From Mesorhizobium qingshengii (lineage in GTDB: Bacteria; Pseudomonadota; Alphaproteobacteria; Rhizobiales; Rhizobiaceae), in assembly GCF_900103325.1 (NCBI RefSeq), contig NZ_FMXM01000003.1, positions 545,755 through 609,754 of the forward strand: a stretch of 64,000 nucleotides of DNA, written 5' to 3'. Positions within the stretch are counted from its first letter, which is position 1. Each line of letters begins with the position of its first letter. A program made the translations under genes and the position numbers. This document shows, one piece after another, positions 1-7,937 of this stretch. The notes below the pieces were generated by a model, which had not been told where the DNA came from, searched no databases, and saw only the letters and a program-made list of their open reading frames with translations.

Positions 1-340
1 GCGTGAAATCTCGAGTCAAGGCACCTTCGAAGAGCGCCCAGCGCTCGGTCCATCCCCACTCGTCCGGCCCATAAGAATGCGCTTTGCCGGGGAACAGCCA
101 GAACAGGCTGGGCGCCGCGATTGCCTGCTTGCCCGCGGCCCTGGTTTCGAGCCAGCCCTTGCCTTGCTCCACCAGCACTACGGCAAAATCCGGCAGCCTT
201 CGCCCGACAATGGCTTGCTCGACACGATGGCGACCGACACCCGTCACCGACAAGCCGCCCATCGCGGCCGAGGGCGACCGGTACAATGCCAATTGACGGT
301 TATGCATGAGCGAAAAGTCCAGGTCGAATCTTCTGTTCAT
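1..340 (-). CDS. AraC-family transcriptional regulator, N-terminal part (runs off the left edge)
   Basis: Reading the minus strand from ATG 340 gives 113 open codons to the window edge. The translation looks like the sugar-binding/dimerisation cupin that precedes the DNA-binding half of AraC-type activators: a strand pattern ending in PSLFWLFPGKAHSYGP, then the typical W-x-E-x-W-x-x-F-x-G stretch (WTERWALFEG). The helix-turn-helix half would lie outside the window. It is divergent from the PhyH-type dioxygenase, with about 60 bases between the two starts, so a shared promoter region and control of the dioxygenase by this regulator are plausible (inference from layout). An ATG at 307 is a weaker alternative start. 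Confidence 0.72.
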   Translation of the reverse strand, partial: MNRRFDLDFSLMHNRQLALYRSPSAAMGGLSVTGVGRHRVEQAIVGRRLPDFAVVLVEQGKGWLETRAAGKQAIAAPSLFWLFPGKAHSYGPDEWGWTERWALFEGALTRDFT

Positions 341-400
341 GGGCACTGGCCACTACAATAGGGCATTGTCAGCCCAAGCTGGAAGCCATGGGTGATTGAA

Positions 401-1333
401 ATGTCGATATCGCGGGCAAAATCAACATCGCAAGACGCTCCTCCCGTCGCCCTTGCGGCCAACAGTAAAGTGCTGTCGACGGCGACGAATCGGTTGGGAT
501 ATCTCACCCCGACCGATCCGTCCGCCGGCATCGAGACCATTCGCCATCTCTATGGGATGCAAGGCTATGTCTGGCTCAAAGGTCTGTTGCCACGCCGCAG
601 CGTGATCGATTTTCGCGGCTGGGTGTTTTCGCATCTGGCGGATACCGGGTTGGTCATGCCTGGGCTCGATCCTGGGCTCGGCATAGCGGCGGCCGGCGCA
701 TTTGACCGGCAACTGGCCGATCGCCGCATCATGTCGCTGGTTCGTTCGGCTGCCTATGAAGGCTTTTGCGCGCAACCGCTATTGTCCCGCTTCATGGACG
801 AATTCCTGGGCGGGCTGTCCTACCTGCACAAGCGAAAGATCATGCGTTTCACCCAGCCGGGATCGCCTGTCGCGACGCCGGCGCACTACGATCTTGTCTA
901 TCTGCGCGGCGGCACCAGCCGTATCGTTACGGCTTGGATACCCCTGGGCGACGTTTCAGTTGATATGGGCGGCCTCGTCTATCTCGAGGGGTCGCACGCG
1001 ATCGGCGTCGGCATGGAAGCCCGGTTCAACGAGAACAATGCCGGCCTGGATGCACAGGAACGGATCAGCGCCTACAACCGCAACATGACCGAGGGCGGTT
1101 GGGTGTCGAAGGATCTGCCCGAAATGGCTGAGCGGTTTGATTCGCGCTGGCTGATCGCGGATTTCGAGGCGGGCGACGTCGTGCTTCACTCGCCCTACAT
1201 GATCCATGCGTCGACGACCAACCAGAGCCCAGACGGGCGAATCAGGCTGTCCACGGACATCCGTTTTCAAAACGTCGATGACGAAATCGACGCGCGGTGG
1301 GCGAACCACTGGAGTCTGGACGACATGCTCTAG
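401..1333 (+). CDS. Phytanoyl-CoA dioxygenase (PhyH) family protein
   Basis: A 310-residue Fe(II)/2-oxoglutarate-dependent oxygenase of the PhyH family. The HxD half of the iron triad is visible as HYD (H162, D164), and the distal histidine is in YMIHASTTN (H269), with the usual double-stranded beta-helix context (GGLVYLEGSHAIG). PhyH enzymes hydroxylate an unactivated carbon of a small organic substrate; the substrate here cannot be read from the sequence. ATG 401 was chosen because GGTGA lies 5 bases upstream; an in-frame GTG at 392 with GGAAG upstream is nearly as good and would add three residues. It is the only gene divergent from the AraC regulator on its left. Confidence 0.85.
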   Translation: MSISRAKSTSQDAPPVALAANSKVLSTATNRLGYLTPTDPSAGIETIRHLYGMQGYVWLKGLLPRRSVIDFRGWVFSHLADTGLVMPGLDPGLGIAAAGAFDRQLADRRIMSLVRSAAYEGFCAQPLLSRFMDEFLGGLSYLHKRKIMRFTQPGSPVATPAHYDLVYLRGGTSRIVTAWIPLGDVSVDMGGLVYLEGSHAIGVGMEARFNENNAGLDAQERISAYNRNMTEGGWVSKDLPEMAERFDSRWLIADFEAGDVVLHSPYMIHASTTNQSPDGRIRLSTDIRFQNVDDEIDARWANHWSLDDML

Positions 1334-1341
1334 GTCAGTTC

Positions 1342-1430
1342 ACCGTTTCACGGAAACGGCAAACCGCTCTAACTCTTTGTTTTGACGCAATTCCGGACGG
1401 AAAACCGTTTCACACTTTTCCTGGAATTGC
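1342..1430. repeat. Intergenic palindromic element between convergent genes
   Basis: Two nested inverted repeats fill the convergent gap between the PhyH gene and rsmB. The first is CCGTTTC-ACG-GAAACGG near 1349-1365. The second pairs GCAATTCC (1387-1394) with GGAATTGC (1423-1430), with an inner GGAAAA/TTTTCC stem. A related CGTTTCACGGAAACG core recurs at about 21175-21189, so it is a dispersed element. From memory, similar elements are frequent between genes in Mesorhizobium. It may act as a bidirectional terminator here. Confidence 0.6.
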
Positions 1431-1431
1431 T

Positions 1432-2820
1432 CTAGGATGTTCGACGCATGCGGGCGGCGAAGAAGCCATCGAGCCCCGAGCGTTCCGGCGCGCCGAGGTC
1501 GAGATCGGCGGGGGTCGTGCGCAGCGTGCCTTGCGGCGTCAGGAACGGATCGATACCGGCAATCTCACCTTGCCGTAGCGGATCGTCGGCGACCGCCGCT
1601 GTCGCCTTGAGAAAGGCGCGATGCAGGTCTTCGCCCTCGAGCGGGTCGAGCGAACAGTTGGAAAAGACGATCTTGCCGCCCGGCTTGACGAGGGTGACGG
1701 CGCGGGCGAGCAGCCTGCGTTGCAGGTCCGCGAGCTTTTCGACATCGGCCGCCGTCTTGGTCCATGGCACGTCGGGATGCCGCCGCACCGTGCCGGTCGA
1801 TGAGCAAGGCGCGTCGAGAAGAACGGCGTCGAACAGCTCTTCCGGCTCGTATTTGAGCAGGTCGGCCTGGACGATGTCGGCGGACAGGCCAAGGCGGTCG
1901 AGATTCTGCGCCAGCCGCGCCAGCCGGTTCTTCGAAGTGTCGACCGCGGTGACCTTGGCGCCCGCGAGAATCAATTGCGCGGTCTTGCCGCCGGGGGCGG
2001 CGCAGAGATCGGCGACGCGCAGGCCCCTGACATCGCCGAACAGCCTTGCCGGAAGGCTGGCCGCCGCATCCTGAACCCACCAGGCGCCTTCGGCAAAGCC
2101 CGGCAACTCGGTGACGGGACCGGCAAGCTTCTCCACCCGCACCGTACCGGTCGGCAGGACGATGCCGCCGAGCTGTTCGGCCCAGAGTTGGGGATCGGCC
2201 TTGACCGAGAAGTCGACCGGCGCCTCGTGCCGATGCGCGGCGAGAATCTGTCTGGCCTTCTCCGTACCGTAGGCGGCCTTCAGCCGGTCGGAGAACCACT
2301 TTGGCGCTTCGTCGGTGGCGGCAAGCGCGGCCGGCAGCTCGGCTTCCTTGGCGCGCGCCAGCGTGCGCAGCACGCCGTTGACGAGGCCGGAGAAACGCAC
2401 GGTGCGCGGATCGGACTTGGCGTGCGTCACGGCCAGGTCGACGGCGGCGCTGTCGGGAATGTCGAGGAACAGGATCTGCGCGGCCGCGACATGCAAGATG
2501 TGCGACAGGGCGGTGGCGTTGGGTGGCAGCGGCTTTTCCAGGCGCCGCGCCAGCAGCCCCGTGATGGTCATGCGATAGCGCAGCGCGGTGACCAGGATGG
2601 CGCGGACTAGGCCACGGTCGCGCGGGTCGAGCGCCTTGTATTGCGGGTGGCCGTTTTCGTGATCGGTCAGGCCGTCAAGCGGCGTCCTGGCGTCAATGAC
2701 GGCGGCAAGCAGGCGCGCCGCGGCCTTGCGGGCGGCGAGGCCGGCGACGAATTCGCCACCCCCATTCTGTTCCTGATCGCCTGAAACCGTGCGCCGAGGT
2801 GCCCTGTCCGCCACGTTCAC
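1432..2820 (-). CDS. rsmB: 16S rRNA (cytosine-967-C5)-methyltransferase, RsmB type
   Basis: A 462-residue RNA m5C methyltransferase. The N-terminal third is the NusB-like RNA-binding domain ([18 protein letters not shown] onward), followed by a Rossmann SAM-binding domain ([13 protein letters not shown]). Both catalytic cysteines are present: C339 in DAPCSSTG and C389 in SNCSLDP. The reading frame stays open far upstream into htpX, but the start was placed at GTG 2820, which overlaps the htpX stop as GTGA and implies translational coupling. The usual target is C967 of 16S rRNA, modified before 30S assembly. Pairing with htpX is common in Rhizobiales. Confidence 0.9.
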   Translation of the reverse strand: MNVADRAPRRTVSGDQEQNGGGEFVAGLAARKAAARLLAAVIDARTPLDGLTDHENGHPQYKALDPRDRGLVRAILVTALRYRMTITGLLARRLEKPLPPNATALSHILHVAAAQILFLDIPDSAAVDLAVTHAKSDPRTVRFSGLVNGVLRTLARAKEAELPAALAATDEAPKWFSDRLKAAYGTEKARQILAAHRHEAPVDFSVKADPQLWAEQLGGIVLPTGTVRVEKLAGPVTELPGFAEGAWWVQDAAASLPARLFGDVRGLRVADLCAAPGGKTAQLILAGAKVTAVDTSKNRLARLAQNLDRLGLSADIVQADLLKYEPEELFDAVLLDAPCSSTGTVRRHPDVPWTKTAADVEKLADLQRRLLARAVTLVKPGGKIVFSNCSLDPLEGEDLHRAFLKATAAVADDPLRQGEIAGIDPFLTPQGTLRTTPADLDLGAPERSGLDGFFAARMRRTS

Positions 2821-3836
2821 GACCACCGGCCCTTGGGCCCGGTCGGGTTTCGGCCCCACGGGTTGGGTTTCGGCTTGGCTGGCTGCGCCGGCTGTTCCGG
2901 CCGCGCGGCCTGGTCCCACGGACCTGCAGGCCGCTGTTCGTCCGCCTGCCGTGGTGTCGGGGCCTGGCGCGGGGCGGCCTGGGCGCCGCCGGCCATCTGC
3001 CCCGCCATCGCCTGAAGGGCGGCGATGCGGTTCTCGGTGCTCGGGTGGGTGGAGAACAGACTGTCCATGCGCTCGCCGGAGAGAGGATTGATGATGAAGA
3101 GGTGGGCCATTGCCGGGTTGCGCTCGGCATCGGGGTTGGGAATGCGTTCGGCGCCGCGAGCGATCTTGTCAAGCGCGGACGCCAGCCAGAGCGGGTGTCC
3201 ACAGATTTCGGCGCCGCGCCGGTCGGCTTCGTATTCGCGGGTACGGCTGACCGCCATCTGCACGACCATCGCGGCAAAGGGCGCCATGATCATCGCCGCC
3301 AGCACGCCGACAAAGCCGAACGGGTTGTTGTTGTCGCGATTGCCGCCGAGGAAGAAGGCGAAATTGCCGAGCATCGAGATGGCACCGGCAAAGGTCGCCA
3401 CGATCGTCATCGTCAGCGTGTCGCGGTGCTGGACGTCAGCGAGTTCATGCGCCATCACCGCGGCAACTTCCTCATGCGTCAGTGCGTGCAAAAGGCCGGT
3501 GGAGGCAGCGACTGCCGCATTCTGCGGGTTGCGGCCGGTGGCGAAGGCGTTCGGCTGCGGATTGTCGATCAGATAGGTCTTCGGCATCGGCAGGCCGGCA
3601 CGCTCGGCGAGGCCCTGGACGATAGCGTGGTATTCGGGCGCGTTTCTTTCGTCGACCTCGACAGCGCGGTTCATCGACAGCACCATCTTGTCGGCGTTCC
3701 AGTAGCTGAACAGATTGGTGCCGGCGGCGACCACCAGGGCGATCATCATGCCGCCCGATCCGCCGATCAGGAAACCGACACCCATGAACAGCGCGGTCAT
3801 CGCGGCAAGAAGCATGGCGGTGCGAAGTGTGTTCAT
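2817..3836 (-). CDS. htpX: HtpX-family membrane metalloprotease with an altered zinc motif
   Basis: A 339-residue M48 protease with two N-terminal membrane segments (about residues 7-25 and 29-46), further hydrophobic helices around 140-195, and a Pro/Gln/Ala-rich C-terminal tail from about residue 285. HtpX degrades damaged inner-membrane proteins, with the active site facing the cytoplasm. The expected HExxH motif reads HELAD (H130, E131, D134): the second zinc histidine is aspartate because codon 3437-3435 is GAC where CAC would be expected. The third ligand, E201 in [10 protein letters not shown], is intact. The protein is otherwise full length and well conserved, so this is either a real loss or change of metal binding or a base error. 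Coupled to rsmB by a GTGA overlap. Confidence 0.9.
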   Translation of the reverse strand: MNTLRTAMLLAAMTALFMGVGFLIGGSGGMMIALVVAAGTNLFSYWNADKMVLSMNRAVEVDERNAPEYHAIVQGLAERAGLPMPKTYLIDNPQPNAFATGRNPQNAAVAASTGLLHALTHEEVAAVMAHELADVQHRDTLTMTIVATFAGAISMLGNFAFFLGGNRDNNNPFGFVGVLAAMIMAPFAAMVVQMAVSRTREYEADRRGAEICGHPLWLASALDKIARGAERIPNPDAERNPAMAHLFIINPLSGERMDSLFSTHPSTENRIAALQAMAGQMAGGAQAAPRQAPTPRQADEQRPAGPWDQAARPEQPAQPAKPKPNPWGRNPTGPKGRWS

Positions 3837-3941
3837 CGTCTGCTTCTATCCAGGGGGTGGCAAAAAGGGGTCGATCGGCGCGGGTTCATCGCTATATGAT
3901 GGGAAACGCCAGGTCCCGTTTCAATCCGCCGGAAATATCGC

Positions 3942-4163
3942 ATGAACGACGAAACCAGTAAAACGCCTGCCGGCCAAGGTGGCGACGCGCCGCAAAAAAT
4001 GCTGACGCCGGCCGCGCGCCGCGCGCTGGCGGAAGCCGAGGCGCGGCGGCAGAACTATCGCCAGAAGGAAGCCGCGATGCCGAAGGAAATCGGCGGCCGT
4101 GGCGGCAAGGAACCCGGCCGCTATGGCGACTGGGAGGTGAAGGGATTGACCAGCGATTTCTAG
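3942..4163 (+). CDS. DUF1674 / SDHAF4-like succinate dehydrogenase assembly factor
   Basis: A 73-residue, highly charged soluble protein with the C-terminal signature of the DUF1674/SDHAF4 family: a Gly/Lys-rich loop, then GRYGDWEVKG and a terminal SDF. Family members bind the flavinylated subunit SdhA and promote succinate dehydrogenase assembly while limiting oxidant release. The length matches bacterial members. It is transcribed divergently from htpX and converges on the HAD hydrolase, with only 8 bases between the stops. The family call rests on the C-terminal motif; the N-terminal half is variable and uninformative. Confidence 0.85.
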   Translation: MNDETSKTPAGQGGDAPQKMLTPAARRALAEAEARRQNYRQKEAAMPKEIGGRGGKEPGRYGDWEVKGLTSDF

Positions 4164-4171
4164 CGCCTGGT

Positions 4172-4837
4172 CTAGGCGGCGCTGCGCTGCGGCTCCAGCG
4201 CGATCCAGCCACGCTCGTCGATGGTGATGCCGATCGTGTCGTAACCAGCGATCGCGGCATGTTGCGTGGACAGCGGATGCTGGTGCGTGGCGTTGATGAC
4301 CATGACCGCGGCCTCCGCGGCCTCGGCGGCCACTATGCCGGCTGGAGCATCCTCGAATACGAGGCAATCACGCGCCTCGAACCCGAGCCGGCTTGCGCCG
4401 AGCCGGAAGCAATCGGGCGCCGGCTTGCCACGGGAAACATCTTCCGCCGCGACGAGGACGGAAGGGACGGGAATGCCGGCAGCCACCATGCGCAACAGCG
4501 CCAGCTCGCGTGGCGCGGAAGTCACGATCGCCCAGCGTTCAGGCGGCAGCGAGCTGAGAAACGCCGCGGCGCCGGCGATCTGAACAATGCCATCCAGATC
4601 GGCGGCTTCGGCCTTCAGCAGCAGATCGGCTTCATATGCCGGATCGACTCCTGGGAGTGCCAGGCCGGTAATCGTCTCGATCGCCCGCACGCCATGGATC
4701 GTCGGCAGGAAGGCGGCGACGTCCAAGCCCTGCCGCCGTGCCCAATCGCTCCACACCCGTTCCGCCGATGCGATGGAATTGATGAGCGTGCCATCCATAT
4801 CGAAGAGGAAGGCGGCGAATTTTCTGCCTGCGAACAT
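4172..4837 (-). CDS. HAD-superfamily hydrolase, subfamily IA (phosphatase-like)
   Basis: A 221-residue haloacid-dehalogenase phosphatase. Motif I is FDMDGTLINS near residue 12, which carries the nucleophile and acid/base aspartates; motif II lies in the VTSAPRE stretch; motif III/IV is GKPAPDCFRLGASRLG followed by CLVFEDAPAGIVAAEAA. The helical cap sits between motifs I and II, as in beta-phosphoglucomutase and sugar-phosphate phosphatases. The substrate is not deducible; a sugar phosphate is the usual guess for this subfamily. The gene is single, convergent with the SDHAF4-like gene and divergent from the transglutaminase. Confidence 0.85.
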   Translation of the reverse strand: MFAGRKFAAFLFDMDGTLINSIASAERVWSDWARRQGLDVAAFLPTIHGVRAIETITGLALPGVDPAYEADLLLKAEAADLDGIVQIAGAAAFLSSLPPERWAIVTSAPRELALLRMVAAGIPVPSVLVAAEDVSRGKPAPDCFRLGASRLGFEARDCLVFEDAPAGIVAAEAAEAAVMVINATHQHPLSTQHAAIAGYDTIGITIDERGWIALEPQRSAA

Positions 4838-5005
4838 GGTTTTCCTTGAATCGGGGGGAACGTGTCGAGGGACGGCCCAACCGTATCGTCAAGGCGCGGG
4901 CATGGGAAGGCGCGCCAGTGTCTTTTCGGACGCTCCAGGGGAACCACGGCACCCCTCCCGCGTTTGAGCAAAACTGTTTTCCACGACGATCGAAGGGGAC
5001 CCGCG

Positions 5006-5875
5006 ATGCTGATCCGGCTCGGCTACGAAATCGCCATCGAATGCAGCGAGGCTATCCCGGTGATCTCCCTGCTCGAGATCCACAAGGACAGGCAGGCCGA
5101 CATCAAGCGGCAAACGCGCGTTCTGACATCGCCTTCGGTGCCGACCAGGCTCTACCATGACCTGCACGGCAATGCCTGCCGTCGTTTCACGGCGCCCGCC
5201 GGCGGCTTTCGCATCCTCTACGATGCCGTCGTCGAGGACAGCGGCGAGACGGACGAGGTCAATACGCTGGCCAGGGAAGTGCCGGTGGCGGAATTGCCCG
5301 ACGAGGTACTCGGTTATCTCCTGGGCAGCCGCTACTGCGAGACCGATCATCTCAGCAATCTCGCCTGGCAACTGTTCGGCCATCTACCACCCGGCTGGGC
5401 ACGGGTGCAGGCGATCGTCGACTATGTCCACAACCGCCTGTCCTTCGGCTATGGCTATGCCCGTTCGACCCGTACCGCCGCACAGGCGCATGAGGAGCGG
5501 GTCGGGGTCTGCCGCGACTTCGCTCATCTGGCGATCACGCTCTGCCGCTGCATGAACATTCCGGCGCGCTATGTGAACGGCTATCTGGGCGACATCGGCG
5601 TGCCGGCCGATCCGGCGCCGATGGATTTCTCGGCCTGGCTGGAAGTGTTCCTCGACGGCAAGTGGTACACGTTCGATGCCCGCCACAACACGCCGAGGAT
5701 CGGCCGCGTCGTCATCGCGCGCGGCCGCGATGCCACCGACGTGCCGCTGCTGCACAGCTTTGGCCAGCATCGGCTCAACCTGTTCAAGGTGTGGACCTAC
5801 GAACAGGACGGCAATCTGTTCAATCCGCCCTATCACGGCGTCGACAGGACCGTCAGCGCCCGGATGCTGGCCTAG
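5006..5875 (+). CDS. Transglutaminase-like cysteine protease family protein
   Basis: A 289-residue protein with an N-terminal beta-rich domain (the bacterial transglutaminase-like N-terminal region, residues 1-110) and a transglutaminase core. The catalytic cysteine is in GVCRDFAHLAITLCR, and the His and Asp are in the WYTFDARHNTPRIGR block. The open frame extends to 4862, but ATG 5006 is preceded by GAAGGGGA at a suitable distance and begins the recognisable domain. Bacterial members are usually peptidases or amidases rather than cross-linkers. No signal peptide is visible, so it is probably cytoplasmic. It stands alone, with no operon partner. Confidence 0.85.
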   Translation: MLIRLGYEIAIECSEAIPVISLLEIHKDRQADIKRQTRVLTSPSVPTRLYHDLHGNACRRFTAPAGGFRILYDAVVEDSGETDEVNTLAREVPVAELPDEVLGYLLGSRYCETDHLSNLAWQLFGHLPPGWARVQAIVDYVHNRLSFGYGYARSTRTAAQAHEERVGVCRDFAHLAITLCRCMNIPARYVNGYLGDIGVPADPAPMDFSAWLEVFLDGKWYTFDARHNTPRIGRVVIARGRDATDVPLLHSFGQHRLNLFKVWTYEQDGNLFNPPYHGVDRTVSARMLA

Positions 5876-6219
5876 CCTCCGGCGGTTGGCACCTGCTCCG
5901 AGTTCGTTCGCACGCCATTTTCTTGGTCCTGCGGCTTCGGGACAGCTGGCCCGGTTCGGCACACAAAGCCCGTGCCGCAACGGGACGTGATCGGGTATTT
6001 CGCGATCCCTGGGCCTGATCATGGTAAGCGGCTCGTAAATGCCGCCGCAGTTATGGTTTTCTGTTTACCGGCCGTTCACCTTCTTGCAGTCCGAAACCAA
6101 GCAAAAACAACGCATTGATTGTGAGCCTCTCGCCTGGTGCGGTGTAGCGGCGTCATCCGGCTGGAATCCTGCATTGCCCTCCCTGCGGCGATAAGGCCGA
6201 GGCATGCGGAGGCTGTTGG
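5876..6219. other. Intergenic region upstream of the TadG-like gene
   Basis: 344 bases with no supported gene. The last 15 bases hold a GGAGG ribosome-binding site for the next gene. The middle (about 6050-6120) is richer in A and T than its surroundings and is the likely promoter region. No convincing terminator or repeat was seen. Confidence 0.5.
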
Positions 6220-7581
6220 ATGCGGAATTACGGGGGTCTTGTTCACGCCGTTGGCGGTTTCGCCAGACATCGCGGTGGAAATTTCGCGGTCCTGTTCGGC
6301 CTTGCCGCGTCGGTCTTGTCGCTGGGTGTTGGCTTTTCCGTCAACGTATCACAGCTCTACAATGCCAGATCGAGCCTGCAGGGCGTGGTCGACGCCGCCG
6401 TGACGTCGACGGCGCGCGATCTGACGACAGGCGTCATCAAGGAAGCCGATGCCAACAAATCGGTGCAAGCCTTTCTCGATGCCAACAGCCAGGCAGGCAT
6501 CCTGCAGGCCGACCAGATCGTGCTGGACAAGCTGACGCTCGACAAGAACGCCAAGACGGTCCAGGCGGACGTCCATGTCGATGTCGCCTTGTTCTTCCCG
6601 ATTCTTGGCATGGGCGACATGAAACGCGTTGCCGCCTCCACGACGGCGCTCTATTCGGACAAGACCATCGAAGTGGCGATGATGCTCGACGTGACCGGTT
6701 CGATGGCCGGTCAGAAGATCAAGGATCTGAAGGCGGCGGCGAGCAATGCGGTGGACAGTTTCCTGGGCAACCAGGATCCGACCAGGCCCAGGGTGCGGGT
6801 TTCCATCGTGCCTTACGCCAATTCGGTCAATGCGGGTGCGCTCGCGGCCAGCACAGTCTATGTCGAAACCAAAGCGAGCCAGCGCAAACAGGCGCCCGGC
6901 AACATGAGTGCACAGCCTGCTTCGGCCTCGCCGCGCCCCGACAATTGCGCCACCGAACGCAAGGGCGCCGACCAGTATTCGGACGCGGGTCCTGACTCGA
7001 GCATGGTCAATCGCGACTACCTGCTGTCGAGCTTTGCCGCAAACACCCGGACCGCCGCCTGCCCGGCCGCCGCACTCGTCCCGTTGACGGCCGACGCCAG
7101 CGCGCTCAAGAACGTCATCAAGGATTTTGTCGCATCGGGCGGGACAGCCGGCCATATCGGCGTGCAATGGACCTGGTACATGCTGTCGGAAAGCTGGGGC
7201 AGCGTGATGAAAGCCTCGGAGCGGCCAGCCAAAATGGATCCGAAGAAAGTCGCCAAATATGCGATCCTGATGACGGACGGCGAATTCAACCTGTCCTATT
7301 TCGACGCCAACACTGTCGGCGAGGTCTACAATGACGCCGGCAAGGAACCGACCCGCGCGGCGGCAAAGAAACTCTGCGCTGCCATGCGTGACAAAGGCAT
7401 CGAAATCTTCACCATCGGCTTCAACCTCGAAGAGGCAAATGCCGAGGCGACCCTGCACGATTGCGCCAGCACGGACAGCGGATCGATCAAGCATTTCTAT
7501 CAGGCCGCCAATGGTGCCGAACTGGACGACGCGTTTCAGACGATTGCCCGCAACATCGAGACCCTGGCGCTTACCAAGTAA
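6220..7581 (+). CDS. TadG-like pilus-assembly protein with von Willebrand A domain
   Basis: A 453-residue protein. The N-terminus (FARHRGGNFAVLFGLAAS, then one membrane helix to about residue 45) is the TadE/G-type anchor seen in Flp/Tad pilus proteins, followed by QLYNARSSLQGVVDAAV. A von Willebrand A domain begins near residue 150 with the metal site MLDVTGSMAG and continues to ILMTDGEFN and FTIGFNLEE near the C-terminus. Such proteins are exported and exposed in the periplasm or on the surface. No other tad genes lie nearby, so it is an orphan member; adhesion or envelope interaction is inferred. GGAGG lies 7 bases before ATG. Confidence 0.82.
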   Translation: MRNYGGLVHAVGGFARHRGGNFAVLFGLAASVLSLGVGFSVNVSQLYNARSSLQGVVDAAVTSTARDLTTGVIKEADANKSVQAFLDANSQAGILQADQIVLDKLTLDKNAKTVQADVHVDVALFFPILGMGDMKRVAASTTALYSDKTIEVAMMLDVTGSMAGQKIKDLKAAASNAVDSFLGNQDPTRPRVRVSIVPYANSVNAGALAASTVYVETKASQRKQAPGNMSAQPASASPRPDNCATERKGADQYSDAGPDSSMVNRDYLLSSFAANTRTAACPAAALVPLTADASALKNVIKDFVASGGTAGHIGVQWTWYMLSESWGSVMKASERPAKMDPKKVAKYAILMTDGEFNLSYFDANTVGEVYNDAGKEPTRAAAKKLCAAMRDKGIEIFTIGFNLEEANAEATLHDCASTDSGSIKHFYQAANGAELDDAFQTIARNIETLALTK

Positions 7582-7599
7582 GGGTTCGGCAAAGGAAAA

Positions 7600-7628
7600 G
7601 GCCGCCGCTTCTTTCGAAGCCGGCGGCC
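7600..7628. terminator. Hairpin terminator between TadG-like gene and micro-ORF
   Basis: GGCCGCCG and CTTC pair with GAAG and CGGCGGCC around a TTTC loop, leaving one bulged C, 18 bases after the TadG-like stop. It is flanked by A-rich (GGAAAA) and T-rich sequence, so it could serve both converging transcripts. Confidence 0.7.
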
Positions 7629-7698
7629 TTCCGTGTTTCCGTCCATGGCGCGGCCTGTGGCGGCGACCCATGAGGTCACCCGCCGCGCATCTCGCGCC

Positions 7699-7770
7699 TT
7701 AACGGGAAGACTGCTTCCCGAAAGTGCAATCCGCTGAGGCCACGTTCTGGAAAACGAAATCACTCGACAT
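7699..7770 (-). CDS. 23-residue micro-ORF with a perfect Shine-Dalgarno sequence
   Basis: On the minus strand, GAAAGGAGGTGATCCG runs directly into ATG 7770, followed by 23 codons and TAA. The leader is an exact complement of the 3' end of 16S rRNA, with the optimal 7 bases between GGAGG and ATG, which is rare even for highly expressed genes. The peptide begins MSSDFVFQNV and has one cysteine (SADCTFGK), no membrane segment and no signal peptide. It ends about 70 bases before a hairpin that can terminate minus-strand transcription. No downstream gene on this strand could be controlled by it, so it is not an obvious leader peptide. I do not recognise it. Confidence 0.55.
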   Translation of the reverse strand: MSSDFVFQNVASADCTFGKQSSR

Positions 7771-7937
7771 CGGATCACCTCCTTTCGATTTGTTGAACAC
7801 GCAGAGATGATGGGGTCTCATTTGGAAAATGGCAAGGCGTCACCCTCAAAAAGCCGGGTGGTGTGTCTTTCCAGACGCGCCCGCTTGCAGTTCAGGGGCA
7901 AAGAGACAACATTGTCGCAATCGCTTCGGGAGGAAGC

